Positions 33,931-43,128 are shown, counted from the first letter of the stretch. The stretch is DNA of 64,000 bases from Oceanobacillus sp. Castelsardo (GCF_001659985.1 NZ_LYCS01000006.1:62001-126000); one strand, 5' to 3'. Notes: generated by a model not told the origin, from the letters alone. Translations and numbers: made by a program.

Positions 33931-34572
33931 ATGTTTCCATATTATTTTTATCAACTCCCTTATTATGGGAATTCTTTTCCATATCAATCCGGTATACCCT
34001 ATGAAAGAAACGACGCATTTACTATGGATGAAAGACAACCAGTACATGGGCAAGTTACATGGACATATGGAGGGCCGGTAACGAAATGTGAATTACCGTG
34101 GTCAGAAAATAATTATATGACAGCAGCTGTTGGGGAAGATTCACCTTATCGATGTGGTCAATTTATAAGATTAAAAAATATACAGGCTCCATATGGTAGG
34201 GAAATTGTTGTCATGGTAGTGGATGAGGTGGAAGGGTATCCATCCAATAGAATAAATATTCATCGGAAAGCATTTGAAGCTTTAGGAGTCAATCCTAGTG
34301 TAGGAGTTTTAAATGTAGAAATTATTCCTGCCTCCGATTCCCAAATGGAAGGATGGGGGGCACGCTTGCTCCATGTCGTTGAAACAGCCTATCCAGGATA
34401 TCGAATGAAGGAATATCATTTATTGACTAAAACAAGGGTATCGGAAACTACAATGAAAGAAAGTTATTCGTTCAAGTTGCAGAAATCTCATGAAACACTT
34501 GAAATTCAAGGGGATATATTCTACAATCCAGAATTGAATCGACTTCGCACTATCCAAATAAGAGAAGTGTAA
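33931..34572 (+). CDS. DPBB (barwin/RlpA-like) domain protein with C-terminal DUF3889
   Basis: The 213-residue protein starts with a Tyr/Pro/Phe-rich stretch (residues 1-30, no clear signal peptide), followed by a double-psi beta-barrel of the RlpA/barwin/expansin type (GQVTWTYGGPVTKCELP ... VMVVDEVEGYPSNRINIHRKAFEALG, residues about 40-135) and a C-terminal region matching DUF3889 (AYPGYRMKEYHLLTKTRV onwards). The Tyr-rich head recalls spore-surface proteins. It may be a wall- or coat-binding protein; no activity can be asserted. The ATG follows AACAGGAGGA. Confidence 0.7.
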   Translation: MFPYYFYQLPYYGNSFPYQSGIPYERNDAFTMDERQPVHGQVTWTYGGPVTKCELPWSENNYMTAAVGEDSPYRCGQFIRLKNIQAPYGREIVVMVVDEVEGYPSNRINIHRKAFEALGVNPSVGVLNVEIIPASDSQMEGWGARLLHVVETAYPGYRMKEYHLLTKTRVSETTMKESYSFKLQKSHETLEIQGDIFYNPELNRLRTIQIREV

Positions 34573-34598
34573 ACACAATGTGTTTGCACTTCTCTTAT
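34558..34598 (+). terminator. Hairpin after the DPBB-DUF3889 gene
   Basis: ATAAGAGAAGTG-AAACAC pairs with GTGTTT-CACTTCTCTTAT, an 18-bp stem with one mismatch that includes the stop codon. No T-tract follows. Confidence 0.6.
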
Positions 34599-34629
34599 TA
34601 ACTAATTGGATAGTACATAACCTTTTCTT

Positions 34630-34705
34630 TGAGACCCGATTACTCTCCTTGCTGTAACGATTTACATAAATTCACCTAGTCTAAAGCGAATGCCAAATTT
34701 TCTAA
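34630..34705. repeat. Family A repeat, diverged partial copy
   Basis: GAGACCCGATTACTCTCC, GTAACGATTTACATAAATTC and GCGAATGCCAAATTTTCTAA align in order with the units at 12068-12314, with many substitutions and an internal deletion. It lies in the 345-base gap before the second DHA2 gene; nothing else but AT-rich sequence is seen there. Confidence 0.65.
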
Positions 34706-34917
34706 TGCAGTTATAATTCTTTAAATTTGGGTAAATTAAAACAGATACTACGTGCAAAGTGCTGAATTATTAATAAAGAATATAAGGGGAAAAAACAATT
34801 ATCTTGATATTATTCTTCTGTTTTGGTATTATGTTAAAATTGCTCTTATAAAAATCAACCTTTTGAAATAATGTATAAAACCATTTATCCAATAAACTTA
34901 AGAAGGAGGAACAAGAA

Positions 34918-36336
34918 TTGTCTGATCAAAATTCACAGGGGACTGAGAGTATTAATAAAGTGCCTTTACTAATCGTATTAATTTCAGGAGCGTTTATTGC
35001 AATTCTAAATCAAACGTTACTAGGTACTGCATTGCCTCATATTATGGCAGATCTACATATTGATGAAAACACGGTGCAATGGCTACAATCCGCGTTTATG
35101 CTTGTTAACGGTATAATGATTCCAATCACCGCTTTTCTGATTGGAAAGTTTTCAACTAGGACCTTATTTTTAACTGCAATGGGATTATTTGCAGTAGGTA
35201 CGCTACTCGCTGCTATTTCACCAAGTTTTTCTATATTACTACTAGGTAGAATTTTTCAAGCAGCAGGTGCAGGTATTTTAATGCCTTTTTCGCAAACGAT
35301 TATGATGCTTATTTTCCCTATTGAAAAACGTGGAACAGTAATGGGAATGTTTGGTCTGATTATTGCATTTGCTCCAGCGATAGGACCATCCTTATCTGGA
35401 TATATTGTTGAGAATGCACCATGGCGAACGTTGTTTTATATGATTTTACCAATCGCTGTTATTAATATTATCGTTGCTTATTTTATACTTAAGAACATTA
35501 CGAAATTATCGAACCCTAAGGTTGATGTTTTATCGATTATTTTATCTACCTTTGGATTTGGTGGTTTATTGTATGGATTTAGTATCGCTGGAAGTGCTGG
35601 TTGGGGAAGTATGCAAGTTATCGTTTCATTTGTTGTTGGTGCCATTACACTTACATGGTTTATTTTAAGACAATTAAGCTTAAAAGAACCCATTTTGGAA
35701 ATGCGTGTTTTTAAATATAAAATGTTTACCTTAACGACTGCGCTTGGAATGGTTACATTTATGGCAATGATTGGTGCGGCGGTTGTTTTACCATTGTATA
35801 TGCAAAATATGCACAGGTTCACCGCATTCGAATCTGGATTAGCATTATTACCTGGTGCTGTCCTGCAAGGCATCATGAACCCTATTACTGGTAGAATATT
35901 TGACAGATTTGGGGCTAGGTGGTTATTGATCCCAGGTTTGATTCTTATTACGGTCACTACATTTATGTTGGCAGTTCTTACGGCTGAGACGACATTTACG
36001 TATATTGCAACAGTTCATGCGTTTCGAATGTTAGGGATTGCGATGGTTATGATGCCCGCGACCACAGCTGGCTTAAATGTGTTGCCTATGCATTTAATAC
36101 CACATGGAACTGCAGTGAACAATACATTCCGACAAGTATCAGGTGCCATTGGGACAGCATTACCAATTACCATTATGACAACAGCTGCTATCCCAGAAGA
36201 AGGAGTTAACGGACTTATTCATGGTGTGAATGTATCCTTTTTTGTTTCGGGTATCTTTGCGGTCATTGGCCTTGTTATTGCATTCTTTGTTCGAGATAAA
36301 GTTAAAGGAGAAGAGGGAAGGATTAAAAGTAGATAA
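34918..36336 (+). CDS. DHA2-family (EmrB/QacA) MFS efflux pump, second copy
   Basis: A 472-residue transporter with 14 predicted helices and the same motif order as the pump at 24008-25543 (TALPHIMADLHIDENTVQW, GPSLSGYIVENAPWRTLF, TGRIFDRFGARWL). It starts with TTG, 8 bases after AAGGAGGA. No regulator lies directly beside it; the LysR gene downstream more likely serves the methyltransferase. Substrate unknown. Confidence 0.87.
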   Translation: MSDQNSQGTESINKVPLLIVLISGAFIAILNQTLLGTALPHIMADLHIDENTVQWLQSAFMLVNGIMIPITAFLIGKFSTRTLFLTAMGLFAVGTLLAAISPSFSILLLGRIFQAAGAGILMPFSQTIMMLIFPIEKRGTVMGMFGLIIAFAPAIGPSLSGYIVENAPWRTLFYMILPIAVINIIVAYFILKNITKLSNPKVDVLSIILSTFGFGGLLYGFSIAGSAGWGSMQVIVSFVVGAITLTWFILRQLSLKEPILEMRVFKYKMFTLTTALGMVTFMAMIGAAVVLPLYMQNMHRFTAFESGLALLPGAVLQGIMNPITGRIFDRFGARWLLIPGLILITVTTFMLAVLTAETTFTYIATVHAFRMLGIAMVMMPATTAGLNVLPMHLIPHGTAVNNTFRQVSGAIGTALPITIMTTAAIPEEGVNGLIHGVNVSFFVSGIFAVIGLVIAFFVRDKVKGEEGRIKSR

Positions 36337-36370
36337 AGGTTGTTGTGATAAAAGCTTGGCATTCTTGCTA

Positions 36371-36410
36371 AAAAACGCATGGGACTTTTCAATCCATGCG
36401 TTTTTTTTAG
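36371..36410 (+). terminator. Intrinsic terminator after the second DHA2 gene
   Basis: AAAAACGCATGG / CCATGCGTTTTT with an 11-base loop and a run of eight T. Confidence 0.85.
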
Positions 36411-36455
36411 CTAAATCAATGGTATGATGAATGAAAAAAAGAAAAGGGATGTCAA

Positions 36456-37373
36456 ATGACTTTACAACAATTAAAATATGTTATTGAAGTAGCAAGAAGC
36501 CGTTCCATAAGTAAAGCGGCACAGAATTTATTTATAAGCCAACCAAGTCTTTCTAACGCATTAAAAGAACTAGAAAAGGAAATGGGAATTACGATTTTTT
36601 ATAGAACTAATAAAGGGATTACTATAACGCCAGAGGGCTCTGAATTTTTGGGTTATGCTAGACAAGTTGTTGAGCAAGCAGAACTTCTGGAAAATCGCTA
36701 TTCCAATACACCAGATCCGCATCAGCAACACTTTTCTGTTTCCGCACAGCATTATGCGTTTGCAGTCAGTGCTTTTGTTCGACTTTTGGAAGATTATAAT
36801 CGTGAAGAGTATGAGTTTACATTAAGAGAAACAAAAACATATGAAATTATTGATGATGTTAAAAACCTTCGTAGTGAAATTGGGATTTTATATATAAATG
36901 ATTTTAATGAACATGTCATTTCCAAATTTATTAGAGAAGGAAATTTAATTTTCCATAAGTTATTTGATGCAACACCACATGTGTTTATTAGTTCAACTAA
37001 CCCGCTTGTAAACAGGGAGTATGTAACATTATCTGATTTACTTCCCTTTCCATACTTATCATACGAACAGGGAGATTATAACTCTTTTTATTTTTCAGAA
37101 GAAATTCTTAGCACACTCTCCAGGCCGAAAAACATTCGGGTTACGGACCGTGCTACAATGTTTAATTTATTAATTGGTCTAAATGGCTATACAATTTCTA
37201 CTGGGGTCATTAGTAAAAAATTAAATGGAGATATCGTTGCTGTTCCACTCAAAGTAGATGGGACCATTACGGTCGGTTATATTACTCATAAAAATATAAC
37301 TAATAGTCCATTAGCTGAAATTTATATTCATTATTTAAAAGAATCAATTGAAGAAGAAAGAAAGTTGCTATAG
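36456..37373 (+). CDS. LysR-family transcriptional regulator
   Basis: A 305-residue LTTR: N-terminal winged HTH (residues 1-60, LKYVIEVARSRSISKAAQNL, then SQPSLSNALKELEKEMG) and a two-lobed effector domain. It is followed on the same strand, 100 bases away, by a methionine synthase-type gene, which suggests control of methionine or sulfur metabolism, as CysL, YtlI or MetR-type regulators do; this is inference from neighbourhood. The ATG follows AAAGGGATG. A hairpin including the stop codon ends the gene. Confidence 0.88.
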   Translation: MTLQQLKYVIEVARSRSISKAAQNLFISQPSLSNALKELEKEMGITIFYRTNKGITITPEGSEFLGYARQVVEQAELLENRYSNTPDPHQQHFSVSAQHYAFAVSAFVRLLEDYNREEYEFTLRETKTYEIIDDVKNLRSEIGILYINDFNEHVISKFIREGNLIFHKLFDATPHVFISSTNPLVNREYVTLSDLLPFPYLSYEQGDYNSFYFSEEILSTLSRPKNIRVTDRATMFNLLIGLNGYTISTGVISKKLNGDIVAVPLKVDGTITVGYITHKNITNSPLAEIYIHYLKESIEEERKLL

Positions 37374-37392
37374 TTTAAAGCTATAGCAACTG
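37363..37392 (+). terminator. Hairpin ending the LysR gene
   Basis: Perfect 11-bp stem AGTTGCTATAG / CTATAGCAACT over the stop codon, with a 7-base loop. A second TAGCTTTA copy directly after it may belong to a regulator site instead. Confidence 0.5.
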
Positions 37393-37473
37393 ATAGCTTT
37401 AAAGTGTTACGCTATACTAACTCTTCCATGCTACACTTTGTTTAACAAATTAATTCAAAGGGAGAGAGAGTAA

Positions 37474-38607
37474 ATGACTGTAAAAGTTAATTCCGGAGAA
37501 AGAACAGTAGCACCATTTCGATTCGATAATGTAGGAAGTTTTTTGCGTCCTGAAAAATTAAAAGAAGCACGCGCGGCTTTTGCAAAAGGAAGTATTTCAG
37601 AAGATGAATTGAAAAAAGTAGAAGATGAAGCAATTGTTGATTTAATTCAAAAACAAAAAGAAGTAGGTCTGCAAGTAATCACTGATGGAGAATTTCGTCG
37701 TTCATGGTGGCATTTAGACTTTATGTGGGGGTTGAATGGAGTTAACAAAGAATCCATTGAACAAGGTTATAAGTTCCATCATGAGGAAACCCGGGCAGAA
37801 ACAGCACGTCTTACAGGGAAAATTAGGGGGGAGAACCATCCATTTATTAAGCATTTTTCTTTTGTTCAACAATATGCAACAGAAAGTGTTTTAGCAAGAC
37901 AAACCATTCCGGCGCCAGCTCAATTTTTGGCGGAATTAGAGCGACCAGAAAATATAAAGGCAACGAAAGAGTTTTACCCAGATGTAAATGAGCTTGTTAA
38001 AGATATTGCAAATGCATATCAAACGGTGATAAAGGATTTATACGATGCTGGATGTAGAAATGTTCAATTAGATGACTGTACATGGGGAATGCTTGTAGAT
38101 GAAAATTATTGGAAAGCACGCCAAGACAATGCAACGGTAGAAGGTGTTGGAGAACTATACTTACGTGTGAACAATTTGGCCATAGAAAATCTACCTGAAG
38201 ATTTAGTTGTAACAACGCATGTTTGCCGTGGTAACTACCATTCTTCATGGGCCTCTTCCGGTGGATATGATCCAATTTCTAAATTATTATTTGCAAAAGA
38301 AAATGTTTCAGGGTACTATTTAGAATTTGATACGGATCGTGCAGGGAACTTTGAACCTCTAAAAGATTTGAGTGATGACAAATTAGTTGTTTTAGGACTT
38401 TTCTCATCAAAAACGGGAGAATTAGAAGATAAAGTAACAATTAAAGGTCGTATTGAAGAAGCTACAAAATATGTGGATTTAGACCGACTTTGTATTAGCC
38501 CACAATGCGGCTTTGCTTCCACTGAAGAAGGAAACATTTTAACAGAAGAACAACAATGGAATAAACTTCGCTTGATCAAAGAAGTAGCAGATGAGGTTTG
38601 GGGTTAA
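37474..38607 (+). CDS. MetE C-terminal-type methionine synthase homologue (YxjG/YxjH-like)
   Basis: A 377-residue protein corresponding to the catalytic half of cobalamin-independent methionine synthase. Zinc-ligand motifs are visible as THVCRGNYHS (His and Cys), GYYLEFDTDRAG (Glu region) and SPQCGFAS (Cys). Such stand-alone proteins (B. subtilis YxjG and YxjH) probably transfer a methyl group to homocysteine using a donor other than triglutamyl-THF. Upstream I find neither an S-box nor a T-box, which control yxjG/yxjH in B. subtilis; the adjacent LysR protein is the obvious candidate regulator. Confidence 0.87.
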   Translation: MTVKVNSGERTVAPFRFDNVGSFLRPEKLKEARAAFAKGSISEDELKKVEDEAIVDLIQKQKEVGLQVITDGEFRRSWWHLDFMWGLNGVNKESIEQGYKFHHEETRAETARLTGKIRGENHPFIKHFSFVQQYATESVLARQTIPAPAQFLAELERPENIKATKEFYPDVNELVKDIANAYQTVIKDLYDAGCRNVQLDDCTWGMLVDENYWKARQDNATVEGVGELYLRVNNLAIENLPEDLVVTTHVCRGNYHSSWASSGGYDPISKLLFAKENVSGYYLEFDTDRAGNFEPLKDLSDDKLVVLGLFSSKTGELEDKVTIKGRIEEATKYVDLDRLCISPQCGFASTEEGNILTEEQQWNKLRLIKEVADEVWG

Positions 38608-38611
38608 AAAT

Positions 38612-38646
38612 GAAGTCGCAAGTAAACGTTACTTGCGACTTTTAAT
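38612..38646. terminator. Bidirectional terminator between the MetE-like gene and pdxK
   Basis: Perfect 13-bp stem AAGTCGCAAGTAA / TTACTTGCGACTT with a 3-base loop, between convergent genes. Confidence 0.85.
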
Positions 38647-38647
38647 T

Positions 38648-39469
38648 TTAGTTAGTTACTTCTTCCTTATATTTATTAAACGCACCATGCATAACAGGAC
38701 CAACATATTCATTTAGTTTCCATCCATGTTTGATTGCTGCGTTTACGAATGCTTTAGCATCAGTTACTGATTCTTTTACAGATTTACCATTTGCTAAATT
38801 TGCGGTAATCGCTGCGGCAAATGTACAACCTGCACCATGGTTATATGTCGTATCAATTTTTTCCCCTTCTAAAACGGTGAAGTCTTCTCCATCATAGAAA
38901 AGGTCGATTGCTTTGTCGTAATCTAATGCTTTTCCGCCCTTAATAACGACATTTTTCGCGCCTAATTCGTGAATTTTAACTGCAGCTTCTTTCATACCGT
39001 CAATATCCCTGATGGGACCGTTTGTTTGAGCAAGTTGCCATGCTTCAAAAAGGTTTGGAGTTGTTACAAGTGATGATGGTAAAAGTAATTCTCGCATTGC
39101 ATCCGTATTTTCTGGTTGCAATACTTCATCTTCCCCCTTGCATACCATTACAGGGTCAAGCACATATTTATCTAGATTCGCCTCTTTAAACTTCTTCGCT
39201 CCTAATTCAATAATATCTACAGAACCAAGCATTCCAGTTTTAGCTGCATCGATTCCAACAGATAATGCTGTTTCTAATTGTTTTTCCACAAGTTCAACAT
39301 CAATTGGAGCCACGTTATGATGCCATCCCTTTGGATCCATTGTAACGATTGTAGTTAAGGCAGTCATACCGTATACATCATGTTCTTGGAATGTTTTAAG
39401 GTCGGCTGCAATACCTGCGCCACCACTTGTATCAGAACCTGCGAGTGTCAACGTTTTTTTCATAGTCAT
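38648..39469 (-). CDS. pdxK: Pyridoxine/pyridoxal/hydroxymethylpyrimidine kinase
   Basis: A 273-residue ribokinase-fold enzyme. The N-terminal LTLAGSDTSGGAGIAADLKTF, the middle LDPVMVCKGEDEVL and the anion-hole/catalytic motif TYNHGAGCTFAAAI match B. subtilis PdxK (271 residues), which phosphorylates pyridoxal and hydroxymethylpyrimidine; ThiD is the close paralogue. The ATG follows AGGGGGA by 7 bases. Single gene, away from thiamine genes, favouring the vitamin B6 salvage role. Confidence 0.88.
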   Translation of the reverse strand: MTMKKTLTLAGSDTSGGAGIAADLKTFQEHDVYGMTALTTIVTMDPKGWHHNVAPIDVELVEKQLETALSVGIDAAKTGMLGSVDIIELGAKKFKEANLDKYVLDPVMVCKGEDEVLQPENTDAMRELLLPSSLVTTPNLFEAWQLAQTNGPIRDIDGMKEAAVKIHELGAKNVVIKGGKALDYDKAIDLFYDGEDFTVLEGEKIDTTYNHGAGCTFAAAITANLANGKSVKESVTDAKAFVNAAIKHGWKLNEYVGPVMHGAFNKYKEEVTN

Positions 39470-39652
39470 GTAAAATCCCCCTAAAATCGTAAATTAAAAC
39501 ATAGTATAATACTAGGATATTGATATTTTATGAGTAAATAATAAACCTTTTTGTCATTAGTGTAAAGATTACTGCGATAAATATTCAAGGAGTAATATTT
39601 AAATTGGTTTTGGATAATGCTAGGTATATAACGATTTATTAGGAGAGATGAA

Positions 39653-39850
39653 ATGGATATCCATCAAAATAGAAGTATGGACCAGCTCAATGAAGTGAGG
39701 GCGAGTATGTCGTTATCTGACGAATTAATTGGTCAAGCTATTCAAAAATATGATTCTGATCCATTACTATATGAAGAATCAATTCGCCAAGCTTCCAGGG
39801 AGTTAGCTCACATCCAATCTGTTCTTGATAATTCCCTATTTACTAGTTAG
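39653..39850 (+). CDS. Small hypothetical protein
   Basis: A 65-residue hydrophilic protein starting MDIHQNRSMDQLNEVRASMS and containing DELIGQAIQKYDSDPLLYEE. It is mostly helical by composition, without membrane segment or cysteine. The ATG follows TAGGAGAG and an intrinsic terminator follows the gene, so it is probably expressed. I do not recognise a family. Confidence 0.6.
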   Translation: MDIHQNRSMDQLNEVRASMSLSDELIGQAIQKYDSDPLLYEESIRQASRELAHIQSVLDNSLFTS

Positions 39851-39854
39851 TTTT

Positions 39855-39897
39855 AATGCAACTGCGAACTCATTAGAGTAGGTAGTTGCATTTTTTA
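39855..39897 (+). terminator. Intrinsic terminator after the small protein gene
   Basis: AATGCAACT / AGTTGCATT enclosing 20 bases, followed by a T-run. Confidence 0.7.
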
Positions 39898-39978
39898 CTT
39901 TATCAAATTGCAAATAATTGCAAATTATCTGATGTGTATGCTAATTTAAGTATAAATGAGAATAATAGGTGAAAACTT

Positions 39979-41457
39979 ATGCAAAAGATGGATGGAAGAA
40001 AACTAAATGAAATAGATGAAAAACTTGAGAAATTGAAGGCAATATTTCCAGAAATTTTTACAAAGTCTAAAGTTGATTTAGAGAAATTAAAATTATCATT
40101 AGGAGAACTTCTTGTAGATAACCTTGAGCAATATGAATTTTCGTGGTATGGGAAAACGGAAGCGATTCGTTCAGCTTATGATCCACTTACACTAAGAGTA
40201 TCCTCAAATCGTTTAAAAAGCGTCGATTGGGATACGACAGAAAATATTTATATAGAAGGGGATAATTTAGAAGTATTACGACATATGCAGCAATCACATC
40301 AAGAAAAAGTCAAAATGATTTATATTGACCCCCCGTATAACACTGGAATGGATTTTATTTATAAGGATAATTTCAGTGAAGCATTACGCAACCACAGAAG
40401 TTTTACTAACTCCACCCATTCATCAGGAAGATTTCATACAAATTGGTTAAATTTCATGTATCCAAGACTACTTCTTGCTAGAAATCTATTGACAGAGGAC
40501 GGCATGATTTTTATTAGTATTAGTGACAAAGAACTTTATAATCTGAAAAAAATATGCGATGAGATTTTTGGTGAGGAAAATTTTGTTTCTACGTTTATTT
40601 GGGAGAAAAAGAAAAAGCCTTCTTTTTTGGATCGAAATGTAGGATGTGTAACGGAATATATTGTTGCCTTTTCTAAAAACAATAAACGATCTCACGCGCT
40701 TTCTATTGAAAAGACGGAGGAAGGAAAGAAGTATCCGTTAAATAACGCTGGAAATACACTACGTACGTTAACTTTTCCGAAAGGCGCTGTTCGATTCAGG
40801 TTTGGCGATAAAGTAGTTAAAGCTCAGAATATGTCTGGTGGTAAAATTATTACTAAATTATTAGATGACGTCATCATTGAAAATGGTGTGAATCAAAATT
40901 CCTTTCGATTAAAAGGAGAATGGCGTTATTCTCAAGAAAAGCTAAATGAGATTATTCGAAATGGAGAGGAAATTGTTATTAGTAAAGTACCTTTTCGTCC
41001 TAACCACGTAAAAAGAGGTGGAGAAGTAAAAAAAATTAAAAACTTATTTACTATAAATGGGTACGGCTTTCCTACTTATGAAGATGCAGATAAGGAAATA
41101 ATAGATTTATTTGGAAAAAAGGTATTTGATTATTCGAAACCGGAAAAATTAATCCGTCACTTAATTCAATCCCTTTTATATAACGACGAGAAGGCCATTG
41201 TGCTCGATTTCTTCTCAGGTTCTGGTACAACTGGGGAAGCGGTATGGCGTTATAATCGGGAGTTTGGAACAAAGCATCAATTTATATTGGTCCAACATGC
41301 AGAAATAATTGATAAAAAGTCCATTGCATATAAAGCTGGATTTCGAACCATTTCAGAAATTGGGAGAGAGCGTCTAATAAAAAGTAGGAAGAAACTTTTA
41401 GATGAAAGAAGAGTCGGTGATTTGGGTTTTAAATTTTTTGAATTAATGGATGATTAG
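39979..41457 (+). CDS. Orphan type III-like (Mod) adenine DNA methyltransferase
   Basis: A 492-residue N6-adenine (beta-class) methyltransferase. The catalytic motif DPPYNTG is near residue 118 and the S-adenosylmethionine motif FFSGSGTTGEAV near residue 415, the DPPY-first order of type III Mod subunits. The N-terminal region (ENIYIEGDNLEVLRHMQ) also matches Mod. Typical Mod proteins have 600 or more residues, so the recognition domain between the motifs is rather compact. No res (helicase-nuclease) gene adjoins; both neighbours are ordinary metabolic genes. It may act as a solitary epigenetic methylase or be a remnant of a lost system. Confidence 0.85.
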   Translation: MQKMDGRKLNEIDEKLEKLKAIFPEIFTKSKVDLEKLKLSLGELLVDNLEQYEFSWYGKTEAIRSAYDPLTLRVSSNRLKSVDWDTTENIYIEGDNLEVLRHMQQSHQEKVKMIYIDPPYNTGMDFIYKDNFSEALRNHRSFTNSTHSSGRFHTNWLNFMYPRLLLARNLLTEDGMIFISISDKELYNLKKICDEIFGEENFVSTFIWEKKKKPSFLDRNVGCVTEYIVAFSKNNKRSHALSIEKTEEGKKYPLNNAGNTLRTLTFPKGAVRFRFGDKVVKAQNMSGGKIITKLLDDVIIENGVNQNSFRLKGEWRYSQEKLNEIIRNGEEIVISKVPFRPNHVKRGGEVKKIKNLFTINGYGFPTYEDADKEIIDLFGKKVFDYSKPEKLIRHLIQSLLYNDEKAIVLDFFSGSGTTGEAVWRYNREFGTKHQFILVQHAEIIDKKSIAYKAGFRTISEIGRERLIKSRKKLLDERRVGDLGFKFFELMDD

Positions 41458-41489
41458 CATATGTTACAATATAGCTGGGAGGGATTATA

Positions 41490-42011
41490 GTGGACGTATT
41501 TAAAGCGATACAAGAAAGAAGAGAGATTACGAAATATAGTGATAAGTTGATTGCTGACGACAAACTTGAGAAAGTAGTGGACGCAGGTTACTATGCACCA
41601 ACTGGTAACAATTTACCTTCGAAACATTTAATTGTTGTGAAGCAACGCGATATGCTAGATAAATTATCCGTTACGACTCCATATATGAAATGGCAAAAGG
41701 AAGCCCCGGCAGCAATTGTTGTTACTGCAAATCCTTCCGTGAGTAAATATTGGTTACAAGATGCATCCATTGCATGTGCTTTTATATGGTTGCAAGCAGT
41801 GGAGGAAGGCCTAGGTTCTGCCTTTGGAGCGGTTTATCATTCAGAGGATGAAGAAGAGTCAAGGAAAAGGGAACAACATGTTCGAGATTTATTAAACATC
41901 CCCGAGGAACAGCGGATTGTTGCGGTGTTAGGAATAGGCTATCCGAAAGAAACACCAAAACCAAAAAAACATGTGCCAAGAGAAAGTATTGTTTCTTATG
42001 AAAAGTTTTAA
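41490..42011 (+). CDS. Nitroreductase family protein
   Basis: A 173-residue FMN-dependent oxidoreductase of the short nitroreductase type. The N-terminal RREITKYSDKLI and APTGNNLPSKHLIVV (FMN phosphate contact region) and the later LGIGYPKETPKPK are characteristic. The start is GTG behind GGGAGGGA. It follows the methyltransferase by 32 bases but functional linkage is unlikely. Physiological substrate unknown. Confidence 0.88.
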   Translation: MDVFKAIQERREITKYSDKLIADDKLEKVVDAGYYAPTGNNLPSKHLIVVKQRDMLDKLSVTTPYMKWQKEAPAAIVVTANPSVSKYWLQDASIACAFIWLQAVEEGLGSAFGAVYHSEDEEESRKREQHVRDLLNIPEEQRIVAVLGIGYPKETPKPKKHVPRESIVSYEKF

Positions 42012-42018
42012 AAATATA

Positions 42019-42052
42019 AGGAAGCAGTCCGTAGCTTCGGGCTGCTATTTTT
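42019..42052 (+). terminator. Intrinsic terminator after the nitroreductase gene
   Basis: AGCAG.CCG / CGG.CTGCT hairpin with a short loop followed by ATTTTTAT. Confidence 0.6.
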
Positions 42053-42179
42053 ATGGAAAATTTATTATTGGAAATTTTATGTGAACATGAGAGAATTTTG
42101 GTTCCGGTATATATTTTGATATAATTTTTATGAGAGTAAAAAACTCAATAATAAATATGTGTAAAAGGGAGCTAATACC

Positions 42180-42398
42180 ATGGCAGAAATTAAATACGAT
42201 ATTATTGAAACAATCGCAGTGATTTCTGAATCACCAAAAGGGTGGACGAAAGAGTTGAATTTGATTAGTTGGAACGGTAGAGAACCGAAATACGATCTTA
42301 GAGACTGGGCACCAAATAAAGAAAAAATGGGAAAAGGAATTACCCTAACTAAAGATGAACTATTAAATTTAAAAGCAACCCTTGCCGAGTGGGAATAA
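42180..42398 (+). CDS. YdbC family PC4/Sub1-like DNA-binding protein
   Basis: A 72-residue protein with the PC4-like fold signature: AVISESPKGWTKELNLISWN, then PKYDLRDWAPNKEKMGKGIT and a C-terminal helix DELLNLKATL. Lactococcus YdbC is a dimeric member that binds single-stranded DNA; the same role in replication, repair or transcription is presumed. The ATG follows AAAGGGAGC. Single gene just before tRNA-Lys. Confidence 0.85.
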   Translation: MAEIKYDIIETIAVISESPKGWTKELNLISWNGREPKYDLRDWAPNKEKMGKGITLTKDELLNLKATLAEWE

Positions 42399-42459
42399 TG
42401 GTATTTTCTAAGATATTCATTAAGCCTAATGTCGATTTTAAGTTTTTTTAAAAAAGGTC

Positions 42460-42488
42460 TTGCATTCTGTATTCCTATTTGTTACAAT
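42460..42488 (+). promoter_or_regulatory. Promoter of tRNA-Lys
   Basis: TTGCAT (42460-42465), 17-base spacer, TACAAT (42483-42488), 21 bases before the mature tRNA end. Confidence 0.7.
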
Positions 42489-42509
42489 AGTTAAGTCGAC
42501 AGGGAATAC

Positions 42510-42582
<73 letters not shown>

Positions 42583-42598
42583 CTAACTAAAGAGAGAG

Positions 42599-42634
42599 AG
42601 AGGGTAGGCATCTAGCCTACCCTCTTTCTTTTTA
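42599..42634 (+). terminator. Intrinsic terminator after tRNA-Lys
   Basis: AGAGGGTAGGC / GCCTACCCTCT with a 5-base loop and TTCTTTTT. Confidence 0.85.
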
Positions 42635-42687
42635 TACAATCTATAACTCTTGTAAAATGAACATACAAAGGAGAGTTGATAGTTAAG

Positions 42688-43083
42688 ATGAGAGAAATAG
42701 TCATTATTCTGGCAGATGTTGTTAATGAAATACATGACATACTGACTTTTCTTTTTAGCGGTATGACAGATAAAGAATTACATTTCTGGGTTATGGGAAT
42801 TATCGGCATGGTTACATTCTTAGTCGTGCATTTTTTCTTTAAATTAATTGAAAGATTAAAGTGGAGTACCACGATTTTATCTTTTATATATACGTTTACT
42901 GGAATGATTGTTTTAGTGTTTGCGATTGAACTGCAACAAGCAATAACGAATCGAGGTAATATGGAATTCGCTGATGCTGTTATTGGTTTATGGGGATTTA
43001 TGGTCTTGTTTTTTATTTATGCTGTAATAGGATTAATCATTTATTTTATAAAAAAATCGATATTTAAAAGAAAGGATGAATAA
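42688..43083 (+). CDS. Small integral membrane protein, unrecognised
   Basis: A 131-residue protein with three clear membrane segments (about residues 33-56, 64-86 and 101-125) and a Lys-rich C-terminus (KKSIFKRKDE), which should face the cytoplasm. An N-terminal amphipathic stretch precedes them. AAAGGAGAG lies 12 bases before the ATG at 42688, slightly long; the TTG at 42676 is too close to it. No family recognised; the gene ends at a bidirectional terminator. Confidence 0.65.
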   Translation: MREIVIILADVVNEIHDILTFLFSGMTDKELHFWVMGIIGMVTFLVVHFFFKLIERLKWSTTILSFIYTFTGMIVLVFAIELQQAITNRGNMEFADAVIGLWGFMVLFFIYAVIGLIIYFIKKSIFKRKDE

Positions 43084-43104
43084 TAGTTTTCATCCTTTCT
43101 TTTA
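43066..43104. terminator. Bidirectional terminator
   Basis: AAAGAAAGGATGAA / TTCATCCTTTCTTT, 14-bp stem overlapping the stop codon, between convergent genes. Confidence 0.8.
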
Positions 43105-43128
43105 TTATTAAGTGTTTTCAGTTGTTTC

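Noticed and set aside
37374-37473. S-box or T-box leader before the MetE-like gene
   Set aside because: Only 100 bases separate it from the LysR gene, and neither the SAM riboswitch core nor a T-box motif is found.
38608-39978. res gene for the type III methyltransferase on the upstream side
   Set aside because: The sequence upstream holds pdxK and a 65-residue protein only; downstream is a nitroreductase. No helicase or nuclease motif is present.
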